Shown here one piece after another: positions 19,418 through 31,138 of a stretch of DNA of 64,000 bases. Each line of letters opens with the position of its first letter. The first letter of the stretch is position 1. The stretch lies in the NCBI GenBank assembly GCA_963573305.1, contig OY754332.1, positions 48,769,559 to 48,833,558 of the forward strand. The letters run 5' to 3'. The position numbers were made by a program, and so were the translations under genes. Under the pieces are notes generated by a model. The model worked only from the letters and a program-made list of their open reading frames with translations, was not told the DNA's origin and did no database searches. Source of the DNA: Pyrrhosoma nymphula. Taxonomy: Eukaryota; Arthropoda; Insecta; Odonata; Coenagrionidae.

Positions 19418-22400
19418 CTCTCTCTCCATCGCTCATAGTCCCAGAAACGTACTTAATACGTTATTGAATGTGACAAAGAGAGTGATCAAAGAGTGGAAAC
19501 AAAGCGCATTATACTTCCTCCAGTTTTCTCTTACTTCAATATAAAAGCTTTTTTTGGAATTTATTCACATAAATAATAGTATAATACGCGTTATCGGCGT
19601 CTTAAAAGAGAAAACAATTTGCGAAAAGTTAGCAACAAATATCCGATAGGTATGTACATGAAATATGGCTCTCAATAAATTGACCATGGATTCAATATCG
19701 TCCTAGAATACGAAGCTACTGATATCTTTAATCTATTTTGCCGATGCCGAAAACCGATTTTACCGAAAGACAGACCGCATTATACCCAAAGAGAAGAATT
19801 TGAAATTTTGTTGACATAGGTTTTGGAATAATCTCTTGATTGTTGATAAATTTAGTACCGGCATAATGTAGACATATCCAACCCAGATTTGATTACTGCT
19901 GTTATACTTTTTGACTCTGCTGATTTTTGCTCCATTATTGGCACACAAGTCTTTCTTTTTTATGACATTTGTCCCGAGCATTAACCACCCCTAAAGTAGC
20001 GGAACCCTCATATCCACCCGGCAAATATTTATAGTCTTATGACCAACAAGATAAGCGTTTGCACATTTGCGATATATCTCATAAGGTAGTTCACATGAGT
20101 ATTTCTAGCTAGAGAACGTTTACGTGCTTGTCTTTTTAGCCAACAGCAACGTTCCCCCTAACTTGTCACTCCTTTACAACTTCCCAACCCTTGTCCTTAT
20201 GATGAATTGCTCCATCGGACGGCGATGGCGTAATTAATTCCACACTTTAGCTCCAGGAAACCCCCATACCATAACAACTCCATCTCTTGCCCCGTCTCCC
20301 CAGCTTTCCTGTCCACTATCTCCTTTATTGTAGCCATTATGAAGAAATATAGCAACTTAAGTTTCTAATGCAGTCAGGGCTCACCATTTTTGCGTAGTTA
20401 AATAGAGATGCCTCTCGTTAATAAGAGAATGCTCTTAGCTTCTCGGAGCAAAGCAATAAACGATGGCCTAGGCTACATATTTGCAATTTTCTCGGTTAAA
20501 TCAGAAAAAAATATACAACCGTATGAGCGCGTGTCGAAAAAAATGCGGAATGTCTTTCTTCCCAATCGGGGAAGAAAATATCCAGCAACGAGCGTGGTGA
20601 ATTTCTTGTTGTTTCAACGAACTGATGCTAAGCTAGTTTAAAGAAGATACCGCAGCTAATTAAACTCAATGAATTTGACTTCAATACAAAGGAAAATATC
20701 TCATATTTCGATTGATACCAAATATCAGCCACTATTTGCTCTACGTTTTGAGATATTTGCCAAAAAATGGAAGCCGCTCAATAGAAAATGGTGCGTCTGT
20801 GCGCTCCAGAAAGGTATTATAACAAATGGCATCAGAAATGCAACAGCAGTTAGTTGGTACGTTTCCTCAGTATTTTAAAAAAATTTCATTCAATACTCAC
20901 TCTAATTCGCACTTTACATGACATTGCAAAAAAGCATCCTGTGTTGGCGAAGCCGTTTTCAGCTCACACCGTGCAACAAATAAGTCATTAATGAAATATG
21001 TATGAATAGCTGATATTTGAAAGGTTTGGTAGTAAAAACGAATTTTTCCGTCATAAATATAAATATAATTACTTCATGCCTCTTACAGCTACTTAAATTT
21101 GAAACAAAATTTGAATACAACCTGAATAGAAAAAAATCTTGCTCAAACCACCTTAATTTTTTCGGAATTCTGTGGAATATTACAATGTTCTAGTATTTCA
21201 AAACTATCACCTTAATTTTCTTCAACATACCAGGCTATATAAAATAAAAAAATATAAATAAATGAAAAGAAATCCTTTTTGAATGACTCCATTACCACAT
21301 AAGAGCAATTTATTCGATCACAATGTAGCTAAAACTTCGCTGACGAAGGCTATATTTTTGTACGCATATCAATAAGATGCTGCTAAAGACGCATTTGTTT
21401 ACCGAATTCCTTCAGCTCCTCATCAATTAATTTTGTTCAAAATTCTACGATCCTCTTTCTTTGCTTTCATATGAAGCCGCGGTTTTCATTTTTTTCAGAT
21501 GGAAGAGGAAGATACCAATGAGGGGCAGTAAATGATTTGATTGAATTGATGAGTTTCCGCTCCAAATGGAAAGACTTTTATTGCAATTTTGAGGCTGGTA
21601 ATATTGCGGTGCCAACCAAGCCGTTAAAAGAAATCTCAAGAGCGTATTCAGTCATTGCATGTGATCTATAATCAGAGGTCAAAAAAATTAATCAATGACG
21701 AAACGGAAGATAGGAATTGGGCAAGGAAGCTCAGCACAATGGAAAATCAATAACAGGTAATTGATTAACCGGCGTAAGTTCAAATCAGAATATTCCGAGA
21801 ATATATGAGTTACTCACGAGATATGCATGACTTCAGAATTTGATTAGCGTTGAGGAAATAGATGCAATAAAATGCTACGGTAAATCTAGCTGGGTGATCA
21901 TAAAGCTATAAAAACTATGAGGCGCTGATAATGATATAATTAAATTTTCTCTCGAATAAATATGAAATAAAAGCCATTTATAAAAGTAATAAATTTTTTT
22001 AAAAACCTCACTATACTTAGATTACTCTATCGATATTTAACCAGTTAGGTAAGCACTGCAGCGGACTATAGAGGTTCACGAGTAGTGTTCTCTTTGCTGC
22101 TCGGAACCAGAATATTTCCATTAAAATAACTGAATGAACAAATATATCCAAAAAGTCAAATATAACGTTAGAATACCTAAAACATCTCCTTTAAAAAAAT
22201 GTAAGATCACTTGAATATATCAGTATAAAGAGTAATTTTACAAACTTCTCCATCAAGTAATAAAGCAATAAAAGCAGTCAAATCCATCAAACTCATTGTA
22301 TCCCGCAAAGATGATTTCAGTTATAACAGGCTCACATAGCTCGCCGTCGCGTGTTGCTGTGACTGTTCGCTGCCGCAGAGTCATGGAATGGATGGGTGAT

Positions 22401-24019
22401 ATTTACTGTTTTAAATTTATTTCTGCAAAATAGCGTGGTGCATGTTGAAATTTTAATAGACCTAGACCGCATTAATAACTTCCCTCTCCAATTAATTCAA
22501 AATTTACGACATTATGCACGAAAAATCCTTCACACGTGCTGTCCAACGAGCTAATTTCCCCTCACCCGCGGCGGGAGGGAGTCGGCAGCGTAAGTGCACG
22601 CCCTTTGTGGCTGTGATTGTAAGAGAGAGTAGAGTAAAAGTTGCTTCTCTTCGGAGGTTCATCGTAGCTATACGATAAATTAAGGTAATCACACAATGAG
22701 AGATGTCGAGAGACACGCAAGTGCCGTGGATCACGAAGTATTAGCGTTATAAATTAGTAACGCAACTAATGCGGCACTTGTTTCAAACGCCGAAAGATCT
22801 TCTGAATTGTGCTCAACACTGACGTACTTTCCATGAAATCGGAACTTTTATTACATGTTTAATTAGCAGCATCAATGCTTTCTGAGCCAAGGTAAAAAAT
22901 ACTCTTATTTGGTCTTGCCACGGAGAAAGCAGCGATAACCCAGCAGTGACTGAGAGCGGCACCACATGTTGCACTTGTAATAGGTACTTCACGTGTGGGT
23001 CCGCAATCTATCGACGCGACGGCATTTCCTCGGCTATCCACGCGACGGAGAAACGATGAATTTTTTAAAGTATGGAATTCGCTGGTACATCGATATTTCC
23101 CCTCACCGCCACCCCTTCCGCTTCTGCATGTCACCCTCAGTGAGGGCGCTATGGTACAGGCGTCCACTCCCGTCATTTCCGAAGCTGCGGATTCCAATTC
23201 TGCTCTGGGGGTTTCATTTATCAAGCAATGGCGAAAATGCTACGGTCCGTCCTTGAAATCGCTACGCTGTGGTGCGCCTCGAGTGTTGATGAGTGAGTAA
23301 CGAATGAAAAATTTAACGCTGATTAGAAAAAGTCTGAAGCGAAAAAATTCTCATTTTTTTTGAGAATTCAGTCAACGGGTACTCAAGGTGGGGCAGCGTA
23401 TCGTGTTATACTTGATATTTCTTACGCAGTCGTGGTGGTGATAAATACGGTTCAATTGGTGTGGTTGTACATGGGAGTTCGAAGGGGCTCACCCCGGATC
23501 TGAATGAAGCCTTAACAAGAATGTACTTAAGAAGGTAAAAGCGAAATTTTGCAGTTTTCCAAGCTATAAGTTTATTTCACGAATAGTTTCTCGACGTACC
23601 ACGTCATTATTAGCTCTAATGACGAAATACGTCCAAACTCGTGGTAAAATTCATATTACTAGTGGAAAACTGCAAATCCACCACGTCATCCCTGTATTGT
23701 TACTTTATGTAAGAATGCACTTAGCTGAGCAGAGCGCTCTACCCGCTGGGATACTCCGTCGCCCAAAAACTTTAAATACTGCTCCAGGAAAACTTCCCAT
23801 CTGGCTGTAGGGGGGTTGCTGCCACACGGTGAGGACTCTTCCCAGAATCCAATCGATTCGACGGCACTGAAATAACTCCGGAGTCTTAAGGAAAATAGAT
23901 TTCAAATGATGCCAATGGAAACAATGGATACGAGTTACTATTTCATCTCCAATTCCCATCCTCGATTTTCATTCGGGTTGGTTCATCTCCGCCGATATGT
24001 CATCCCGTAGAAGTACTAG
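19418..24019. other. Long stretch without a recognisable gene
   Basis: AT-rich throughout, except for moderately GC-rich patches at 22330-22420, 22550-22640 and 22980-23290. Overlapping ORFs there on both strands (up to 121 codons) have no domain. A tRNA A-box-like string (GCGGGTAGAGCGCTCTGC, minus strand) occurs near 23745-23725 without a matching B box, so at most it is a broken SINE head. I see no splice-linked exons. Confidence 0.45.
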
Positions 24020-24021
24020 TA

Positions 24022-24379
24022 CAGTGGTACCTCGATTTCCAAACTTAAATCATTTCTTGTCAGCTATTCTTATCAAAATATCGTACCTTGAAATCCAGTT
24101 TTGCAAATTTCACCTATGGAAAATCACTTTGTTACCAGATTCATAAATTTTGGGAGAAAAATAAAAAAACATTTGTGTTGCTACAAATCCACGCCCGTGA
24201 GGAAATTTTACTCTTTAGTTGCTCACATTAAGTATCCTGTGTTGAGCTGTATTAAAAAAAAACATCATATCTCTCACCTCGAGAATAAGTTCGAGTACAT
24301 AAACAAAAATTTAACCTGAACAATTGTCATATCTCGAAAAGATCGTATGTTGAGTGGTTTCTAAGTCGAGATACCAATC
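24022..24379. mobile_element. Small pogo/Tigger-type element (MITE)
   Basis: The left end CAGTGGTACCTCGATTTCC follows a TA at 24020-24021. The right end, read inverted, is GATTGGTATCTCGACTTAG and is followed by TA at 24380-24381. CAGTGGxACCTCG ends and a TA target are typical of the pogo/Tigger branch of Tc1-mariner. The 358-bp interior has no transposase. Confidence 0.65.
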
Positions 24380-24699
24380 TAGTGGTCTTCTTTATTCTAG
24401 GGCCGTCAATAGCTTGGTCATTGTTCACCTCTACCGAGGCAACGACCACATTCTTGTGCTAAACAATCAGATAGTAACTATTTTGCCTGATTTAAATGGA
24501 ACAGTGCCATGCAAAATCCTAAAAAAAACAGGCGAAGTTTCTTTAAAGAGTTAATTAATTCTCAAAATTAAACTACGAGGCAGATTTTCCTGGAATCATC
24601 CACTAGTTCAGAGTCTGAGTCTCCCGCAGTTTTCATATGCGGCATAGAATGTTGGAGATACAGCTATCTCGGCGTTCGCAAGCTCTCTCTATCTCTCAC

Positions 24700-25210
24700 G
24701 TTTCCACCCTTGACTTGATCTACCAGACTAGAGTACGGAGACGAAAATGCGGCGTAACGAATAGCTCTTGTTCCGAGTAACCCATCCGCCCGACCTTCCC
24801 CCCCCCCTCCCCGGCCACCTCCCCACAACCTCACGCACCCGGTCCCTCGATATTCCCTCTCCACCCCCCTCTAAAACCCCATCCATCTCCCGTGCCTGCA
24901 CCCCCCCGAGGAGTCTCCATCGCCTGCCCCGACCCTTTTTATCCTCCCCTCCCACCACCACCTCCCAACTCCTCCCTCCCACCACCACCTCCCAACTCCC
25001 ACCTCCCTCCACGCACACGCCGTTCAGCAGCCCCTGTCACCGCCCCGAGCCCACCTCCAACCACCCGTCTCGATCCCTCCCTTTATCCTCCTTTCCACAC
25101 GGTGGCGCGCTCAAACATCTGAAGGGGCGGATGGGGCGGACGGGATACAGGCATCATCCGACGGGGTTGGGGGTGGGGGGAGACAGGGGAGGGGGGGGGA
25201 GGGTGGTGGT
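24700..25210. repeat. C-rich low-complexity block ending in a G-quadruplex run
   Basis: 24790-25090 is almost pure pyrimidine with C runs. It contains two copies of a 27-bp unit (CCCACCACCACCTCCCAACT at 24951 and 24978). 25163-25203 switches to G runs (GGGGTTGGGGGTGGGGGG and onward), which fit a G-quadruplex. ORFs of up to 170 codons cross it only because C-rich DNA lacks stops. Their proline/serine-rich translations are not a gene. Confidence 0.85.
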
Positions 25211-26879
25211 AAGGGAAAAATATTCGACACATCTTTCGTCGAAATATATTTTCATCTTAAAAAGGAGGGGAAGAGCTTAATGGTAAAAAGAGGTACAGTT
25301 TGACTACCACCAGAGAGACATTTTCCTCTGCGGGATAAAGTATAAAACATGATTTAACCCGGTGACATTTATCAAAAGGGTTGGTATCTTGGCTGGAGTA
25401 TTGGCTTCGCATCTCCTGGTCCATGGAATGTGTAAAATGGCCCTTCAAATGCGGCATGGAAATAATTGCTTAACTTTTTTCACTCTCGCCATAAGATTGT
25501 CACCGCAAGCATATTTCCCTCTCTTCTCGTGTGATCCCTAAATAAAAGTTTTATGGTAGTGTGACGGCCTGTGCATCTCGGAGGCTACGGATAGTCCACC
25601 TAATCCCGTCAGTGGCAGAGATTTTTCCGTGTAATCCCAATCCTCACTTGGAATCCATGCGGAGAGCACTTCACGTGTAGTAATCGACGTTGAAATGCGA
25701 ACTTAGGGCCAACATTCGTTCGGGGCTTATCCTGACGCCGGGTTTCTCTCTAACCTTCCTCCCATTCCCTTACCCTTCCTATTCACCCATCGTATTGGTG
25801 CAAATGACCATAGACCCTGACGGTCGCCTCCCCAAAGAACTAAGTTAGCAATTGACCAGTGCAAGAAACCATTGTGATGAATTTTAGCAAGATGTAATAG
25901 TTTTTGGAGTTAATTCACCTTCATCCGCACCGAAACCAACCAGGCTGAGCACTTTAATTGGTGGCTGTCCCATGATATCAGCCTCTCAGAACGGAGAAAT
26001 GAAGCAAAAATGCAGCTTTTGGAGCTAATTTTTGCTAATTGTAATTACTGTTCTGTTCGTGGATGTCACAGGGAGGAGAAAGCGGGATTTGGGCCGAAGA
26101 TCGTCAGTCTACCGGAACTTGCGTCGGTAATCGTAGTCCATCATCGTTTATCTTCGGATTCAATATGCTTATGTAACAATCCACAAAGGGCAACGTTCAC
26201 AGAGAGACGAAAAAGCAACTTGCGTGGATTACTACATACGTAAATAGCACATATTGGACGGGAATAATTACTGTTAAAATAATAACTATTTTATAAATTT
26301 ATAAATAATATTGGCCTGTAGACCAATAAACTAAAAATATCAGTGTTCAATCCTTTACTCCCAGTAAAAATATCAGCATAAATATACAACAATATAATAT
26401 TAATACCTACCAGCCTATTATTAATGGCTAGTTATCCGTAAAAAGCGAGAAGTGCAAGAAGAGAAAGTTAACAAAAGATAAAATATATAATCGGCACGCG
26501 CATACTCTGGCGACAACCACGAAGCGAGAGAGCAATAGTTTGGACCGGTTAAGCGTTTACGTTGACGTTTCAATTTCATGCGATCATCAACGCCTCCGTA
26601 AGCTCCAAAGGATGACATTGGCCATGAAAAGGTCACATGTTCGACAGTTACCTCGCCTAGCCAACTTAATTAAAGTCAAATTCCAGCGTGGGTTTATACG
26701 AGCCGGATATCCTCGTCACAGGTCCACATTCTAGTACAGGAGGCGCGTATGCATTGGACTTGTGGTCGAATTTAAATTTCGCGTTGACGCCAATCGTAAA
26801 CCGGCCTTCAGCCTCTCCATGACCTCACATTCTGCGAATTCGAGAGCCACGAAGTTATGCGAGCGCAATACCCACCTGT
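25211..26879. other. No gene recognised
   Basis: Mixed composition. A 77-codon frame at 26010-26243 has a few cysteines but no zinc-finger spacing I recognise. No repeats detected. Confidence 0.4.
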
Positions 26880-27260
26880 GCGAGAATTTTCCTTTTCGGG
26901 GGAGAGTGGTCGCGGTTAAGTCTTCGATCGTTCCCAGACCCCCCCTCCTCGCATCCACGACACCCGTTGTTGCGTCTGCCAGGGTGGTGACACCCCCCCA
27001 ATGCAAAGGGGGGGGGGAGGAGACGGGCGGAGTAGTTCTGGGGGGCGGAGTGGAATTGGCTCTGCAAACTGGCGGTGATTTGTGCCAGCGGCGGCGGTGT
27101 CTAGGGATGGGGGACGGCGCGGGGTTTGGGGGGCGGGGGGGCGGGAGGCGGTGCCCCGCTCCCACACGCCCACGGGCCTCTCCCTCCACTCTCCGAGCCC
27201 CGCTCGCCCTTGTTTTCTGGGTGCCGTAACCAGGGAGCGGGAGGCTTTGCCACGCAGTAT
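26880..27260. other. GC-rich, G/C-homopolymer block
   Basis: High GC with long G runs (27007-27016, 27126-27150) and many CpG dinucleotides. Open frames run on both strands (152 codons minus, 155 plus) because stop codons are rare in such sequence. It could be an unmethylated promoter island, but I see no first exon. Treat it as compositionally unusual DNA. Confidence 0.5.
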
Positions 27261-27375
27261 CACCTCTCTGCCTCGCTCGGACCGATGTTTTTTGCGAAGG
27301 GAGGGAATGTGAATAGCTGTGGTGCTGTGCTACTCACCCCTCCGGTAGTCTTTCCAAATGACCTCAGTGTCTTTC

Positions 27376-27700
27376 ATCTACATCCACGAAGTACCACTGC
27401 AATCCACCACTAGGGTGCGTGGCACGGGGTGATTCCACACCAGGCATGCAGCACTCGTCCCAGTACAAATCGGGACCTCGCACCCTGCCGCTAGGCGCAG
27501 ACCAAAAAGCAGTCAGGAGAACAGTGCGCAATCCAACTAGAAACTGGGAGAGTTCTACATCAATGAACATGCAAACATGTAGTACACTGCTAAAGAGACA
27601 TCTAGTGGTTAATATTACTAAAACTATTAATTTATGAATACTACGAGATACTACTTCATGCAGAGAACAAAATAATGTCGGACATATCAAGCGGTGTGAA
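27376..27700 (-). repeat. 3' end of a CR1-like LINE
   Basis: The minus strand ends CATGCCTGGTGTGGAATCAC, then CCCGTGCCACGCACCCT and GTGGATGTAGATG. This aligns with the 3' end of the LINE at 51110-53790 (GTGATTACTCACCCCC, then CACACACCCCTGAGG and GTAGATGTAGATG). The identical kind of GATGTAGATG tail shows this is a 5'-truncated relative containing only 3' untranslated sequence. Confidence 0.65.
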
Positions 27701-27889
27701 GTGTTAGCAATGATTCTATGTTATTAAACACAAGTTCATACGGCGAATGCGGTCATGCAAATCGCCAGTATTTAAATATTTGTTTTAATATTTTCTAACT
27801 TAATCGATTTTGCACGGATATTGCCATAAACATTAATGGTGTTTTCGAAGAAAATTTATTTTTTTCCACATTACCGAAAACAGCTCTAC

Positions 27890-28030
27890 ATCGGGTGTTT
27901 AAACAAGTGACAACGGACGAAAATAACCCCCATTTCCTGAGTGGTGAAAATTCCACTCATGTGGAAATCGAACCCGCAACCCTCAGTTTAGCAGGCGAGG
28001 ACTTTATCCCGTCGCCTCCGGGGCCGATGA
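27890..28030 (-). repeat. tRNA-derived SINE, copy 2
   Basis: On the minus strand the head reads ATCGGCCCCGGAGGCGACGG, then CTCGCCTGCTAAACTGAGGG and the B box TGCGGGTTCGATTTCC. This is the same head plan as the SINE at 7606-7795. Its tail is different or decayed. Confidence 0.6.
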
Positions 28031-29882
28031 AATAAGGCATGTTGGAATGTAACGCAGGGTACAGAATGTCCCAATCACTCGGTAGTAGAACGATTTACGA
28101 AGATCTGTCCTATAAACGACCTTGTGGATATCTCAAACGAAACAAATAATATGGGGACAGTACCCGCCTCTGTGTTCCCATTAAGACCATGGGACTTTTT
28201 CTTCTTTTTCTGCAAGTATGAGTTAGGCATTAAGCCTGTTACGACCTACTCCTCTCTTGGATTTCAATCTTTTGCGTGGACGTAACGGAGAGTTTTTACT
28301 TCTCCCTTTATATTTACACATTTTTTTAGTATACTTCCCTCATATATTCTAAGTGGTCTCCTTGTACGCTGAATTCTTGCCTAATATCCGCATAACTTTT
28401 TTAAATGTAATTTTTATCATGTGTATAGTTAGTAGCTATTCCTAAAAATTTCATTCTGGATGTTTTGTTATCTTTCCTTAAATGTACACACATGAAGTAA
28501 TCCTCCCTCGAAAGTTAGTAGCACACACAATTTAAGCCTCCCACTTTCTATAACATGCTGCATGATATGTGGTTTGTTATATTTCTGTATGCTAAAATTA
28601 CAAGGTTCATTACCCTGAAAATTAACTTGGTGCAATAGATCCATGCTGCCAAAACAGCTCAGTGATCGTGTTCAGCTTAGCGAGTTCAATGAGGTAATGT
28701 CCTAATTGAAGCCAGGGGTTGGCCGCAATTGCAAGATCGGCAACGCAAGTATAATGGAAGACAATTACGATTTTGTTTAATGGAATATCGTGAAAGAAAA
28801 ATGTAAACTATAACAAAATATTCCTTCTAAAGAACGCTCATAGTCTGCGATTCCATTTGAAGCAAGGATAAAATAAGCAATGTATGCATTTAAATCATAA
28901 AAGCAGGAATCAGCTCCTTGTAAAAGTATCGTCTAACCCGCCCTCCAGGCCATGTATAAACGTGGAAGGGCGTCTCGATGCGGCGTCTTGTTTTGGGATT
29001 GATAAGCTAATGCGAATCAAAGTAGACGTGAAAACTAACGCGTCAACGGCACTGTCGTTTTTTCAGTTGATGGATGCGGGAAGAGGAGGTCCCGCAGAAG
29101 AGAGCGAATTTTTCGGAATTTGAAAAAGGGCGAATCCCACGCCTCAATTTCCTTCCAGGAATCGCGCAGCCTCCCGCCACTTCGCGTGTCACAAAGCTCC
29201 ATTTACTTGTCTCCTCCCATTAAACTTCCGTTCCTTCCTCCCGCAAGACACCGCTCCACCCCATATACTCTCCAGATCATCGATTTGGAGGCACCGAAAG
29301 TTGAGACTGGCAACAAAATGATTCATTCCTGGGAGCCCGAAGAAAAAAAACGATCCTCGGTGCTCCACGTCGAAGGAGCAGTTGGATTAGAGACGAGCGC
29401 ACGATAAGTAGTCACGCAACAACATTCTAATGATGAAGAGGCCTGCGATGGAGTTTATTCCGCGAGGAGGAAAAAGCGTTGCCCTGGGATAACGATGGGC
29501 AGAAAACATTTTGAGTTGTCTCGTAGAGAGAGTGAGTGAAGCCTCCTGCAACATTGGTGGCTGAGATGAAAGAAGCTGAGGTAAGTATACAGTAGAACGA
29601 TTACATGCAAGGAACTTAATAATTAATTTATTAACATAGAAATCGTTTTCACATAGGCCAGATGACAAGAGAAATAAGGTGGAAAAAAATAAAATACGTG
29701 ACATATTATAACATTAAGTAGTAGTATTGGGATTTTTGGTCTATCCACGGATAAGGTAATGCTCCACCACTCTTCCTGCATTATTTATGTTAAGAGGAAA
29801 ATTCATTAGTTACATGTTGAGTAAGAACTTTAACTTTAGGCTTGTATAATGCTGCTATAATATTTAATAGAAAAGAATGAGC
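28031..29882. other. No gene recognised; GC-richer patch at 28930-29400
   Basis: The patch holds plus-strand frames of 79 and 95 codons with no domain. It lies about 570 bp downstream (on the minus strand) of the candidate terminal exon and could be ordinary exon-free DNA or part of an unrecognised element. No terminal repeats were found. Confidence 0.35.
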
Positions 29883-29971
29883 TTTATTGAAATAAAAACA
29901 CCCATTTTCTTTTTAAAAACGCCCATATTAAATGCCAATAAAATAAATTAAATAAAATAAAGAACGCCATT

Positions 29972-30114
29972 TCAGTAAGAGCCTTTGAGGTCTTTACCTA
30001 GAAGATTCACTAGCTTTCCCATGATATCCATTTTACTGCGTGCATCCCGGTTTTTCATATACGCAGCCAAGAGATGATTGACGCTAAGAATATCGTCGCG
30101 GTCATCGGCGATGT
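29972..30114 (-). CDS. Candidate terminal exon of a host gene (about 47 codons)
   Basis: A balanced, charged peptide of about 47 residues begins DIADDRDDILSVNHLLAAYM and ends in LLGKDLKGSY followed by TGA at 29974-29972. Upstream on the minus strand lie a pyrimidine-rich stretch and an AG at 30116-30115 that would splice in phase 1 (the G of the first GAC codon coming from the previous exon). AATAAA occurs 84 bp after the stop (29888-29883). The block is visibly GC-richer than the AT-rich DNA on both sides. The amphipathic sequence has no cysteine. I do not recognise the family, and the acceptor's -3 base is A, which is unfavourable. It may be the last exon of a small secreted or structural protein, or a chance frame. 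Confidence 0.4.
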
Positions 30115-31138
30115 CTTGCCCAGGGTGAATAAATAAGCGAGAATAAAAGAAAAGTCATCAGGTTAACCATTACAAGTTTAATGGTAATTTAGGAAATTAA
30201 ACTTTTTATGTTATTTTAAAAACGTCCTAACATGTATCCTAAAAGGTTTTCACATTTTTTGGGAGATTATGAAAAGGTTCTTCCGATAGAGTATGCAATA
30301 CACATAGACCTCTTCAACACATTAACATTCATTCAATATTCACATTCAATAGTGAATACCTGTGCATTTATTCTTTCACATCTCAATCTATTTTTCCTTC
30401 CATTTAATTTTCCTCCCTAAGATGTCGGGTATTTCCACTTCTTTCACTGATTGCCTTTAAGCGTGGTTGTTACTGAAGGCCTTTTATATGCCGTGTAATC
30501 AATCGACTTATCTCCCTTTTAGTTTTGAAGGTTTCTTACCTCATGTCCTCCTACTTTTCATTAGCACTTTCATCCCTTTAAAAACTTCATCTTATAGAGC
30601 GAGCTGTCTTTCTGGAGAACTTTTTTCAACTTTTCTATGCACCCGATCCGATAGGGATCCCGCACCTTTGAGGCAAGCTCAAGTCTAGTTCTCATTCTTT
30701 TCAGGCATGCAAGTTTTTTTTAACTGACCTGGACCTCTTTCTAAGATTTTTTATGATGAAGTTTAATTTAGCAGAAGCCTTGGAAATCACTTTTTCTGAC
30801 CAGCGTGTTATTAGGACCGATAACTTTACGCTTTGTACAAAATAAACTTCGATGCAATTTCATTATGGCGTCTCTCTAAAACGTCTTCACTCCAAATTTC
30901 ATCAGTGAAGCTCGAGTGCATGAAGCCTAAAACCAGAATGAGCAGAATTGTGCGTTTTCGATGTAATTATTTCTCGTGGGGTAACAGTGGACTAAAAAGT
31001 AACTTTTACTAAATGTAAAAGAAGAATTGCTGTTCGTTCATCATAATGCATCTATGTGATTGAAAAGAAATTCTCGGGAGTGTACCGAAAAATGCTACGG
31101 TTCAATTCAACCATTTATGCTTAGGTATGTTCGTCTTC
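30115..31138. other. No gene recognised
   Basis: AT-rich. Two plus-strand frames (62 and 73 codons) at 30232-30688 are serine/phenylalanine-rich and unrecognised. Earlier exons of the candidate gene on the minus strand could lie here or beyond 33 kb, but none is visible. Confidence 0.35.

Noticed and set aside
22859..23224. 121-codon minus-strand frame
   Set aside because: Overlaps plus-strand frames of similar length, with no motif and no gene signals.
23725..23765. tRNA 5' half (GCGGGTAGAGCGCTCTGC, minus)
   Set aside because: No B box follows and the arms do not pair. At most a SINE relic.
24768..25280. 170-codon plus-strand frame
   Set aside because: Pure Pro/Ser/Thr low complexity from C-rich DNA. 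The opposite strand is open too, and there is no domain.
26731..27229. 152- and 155-codon overlapping frames on opposite strands
   Set aside because: Both result from GC-rich, stop-poor sequence. Neither shows a domain or splice context.
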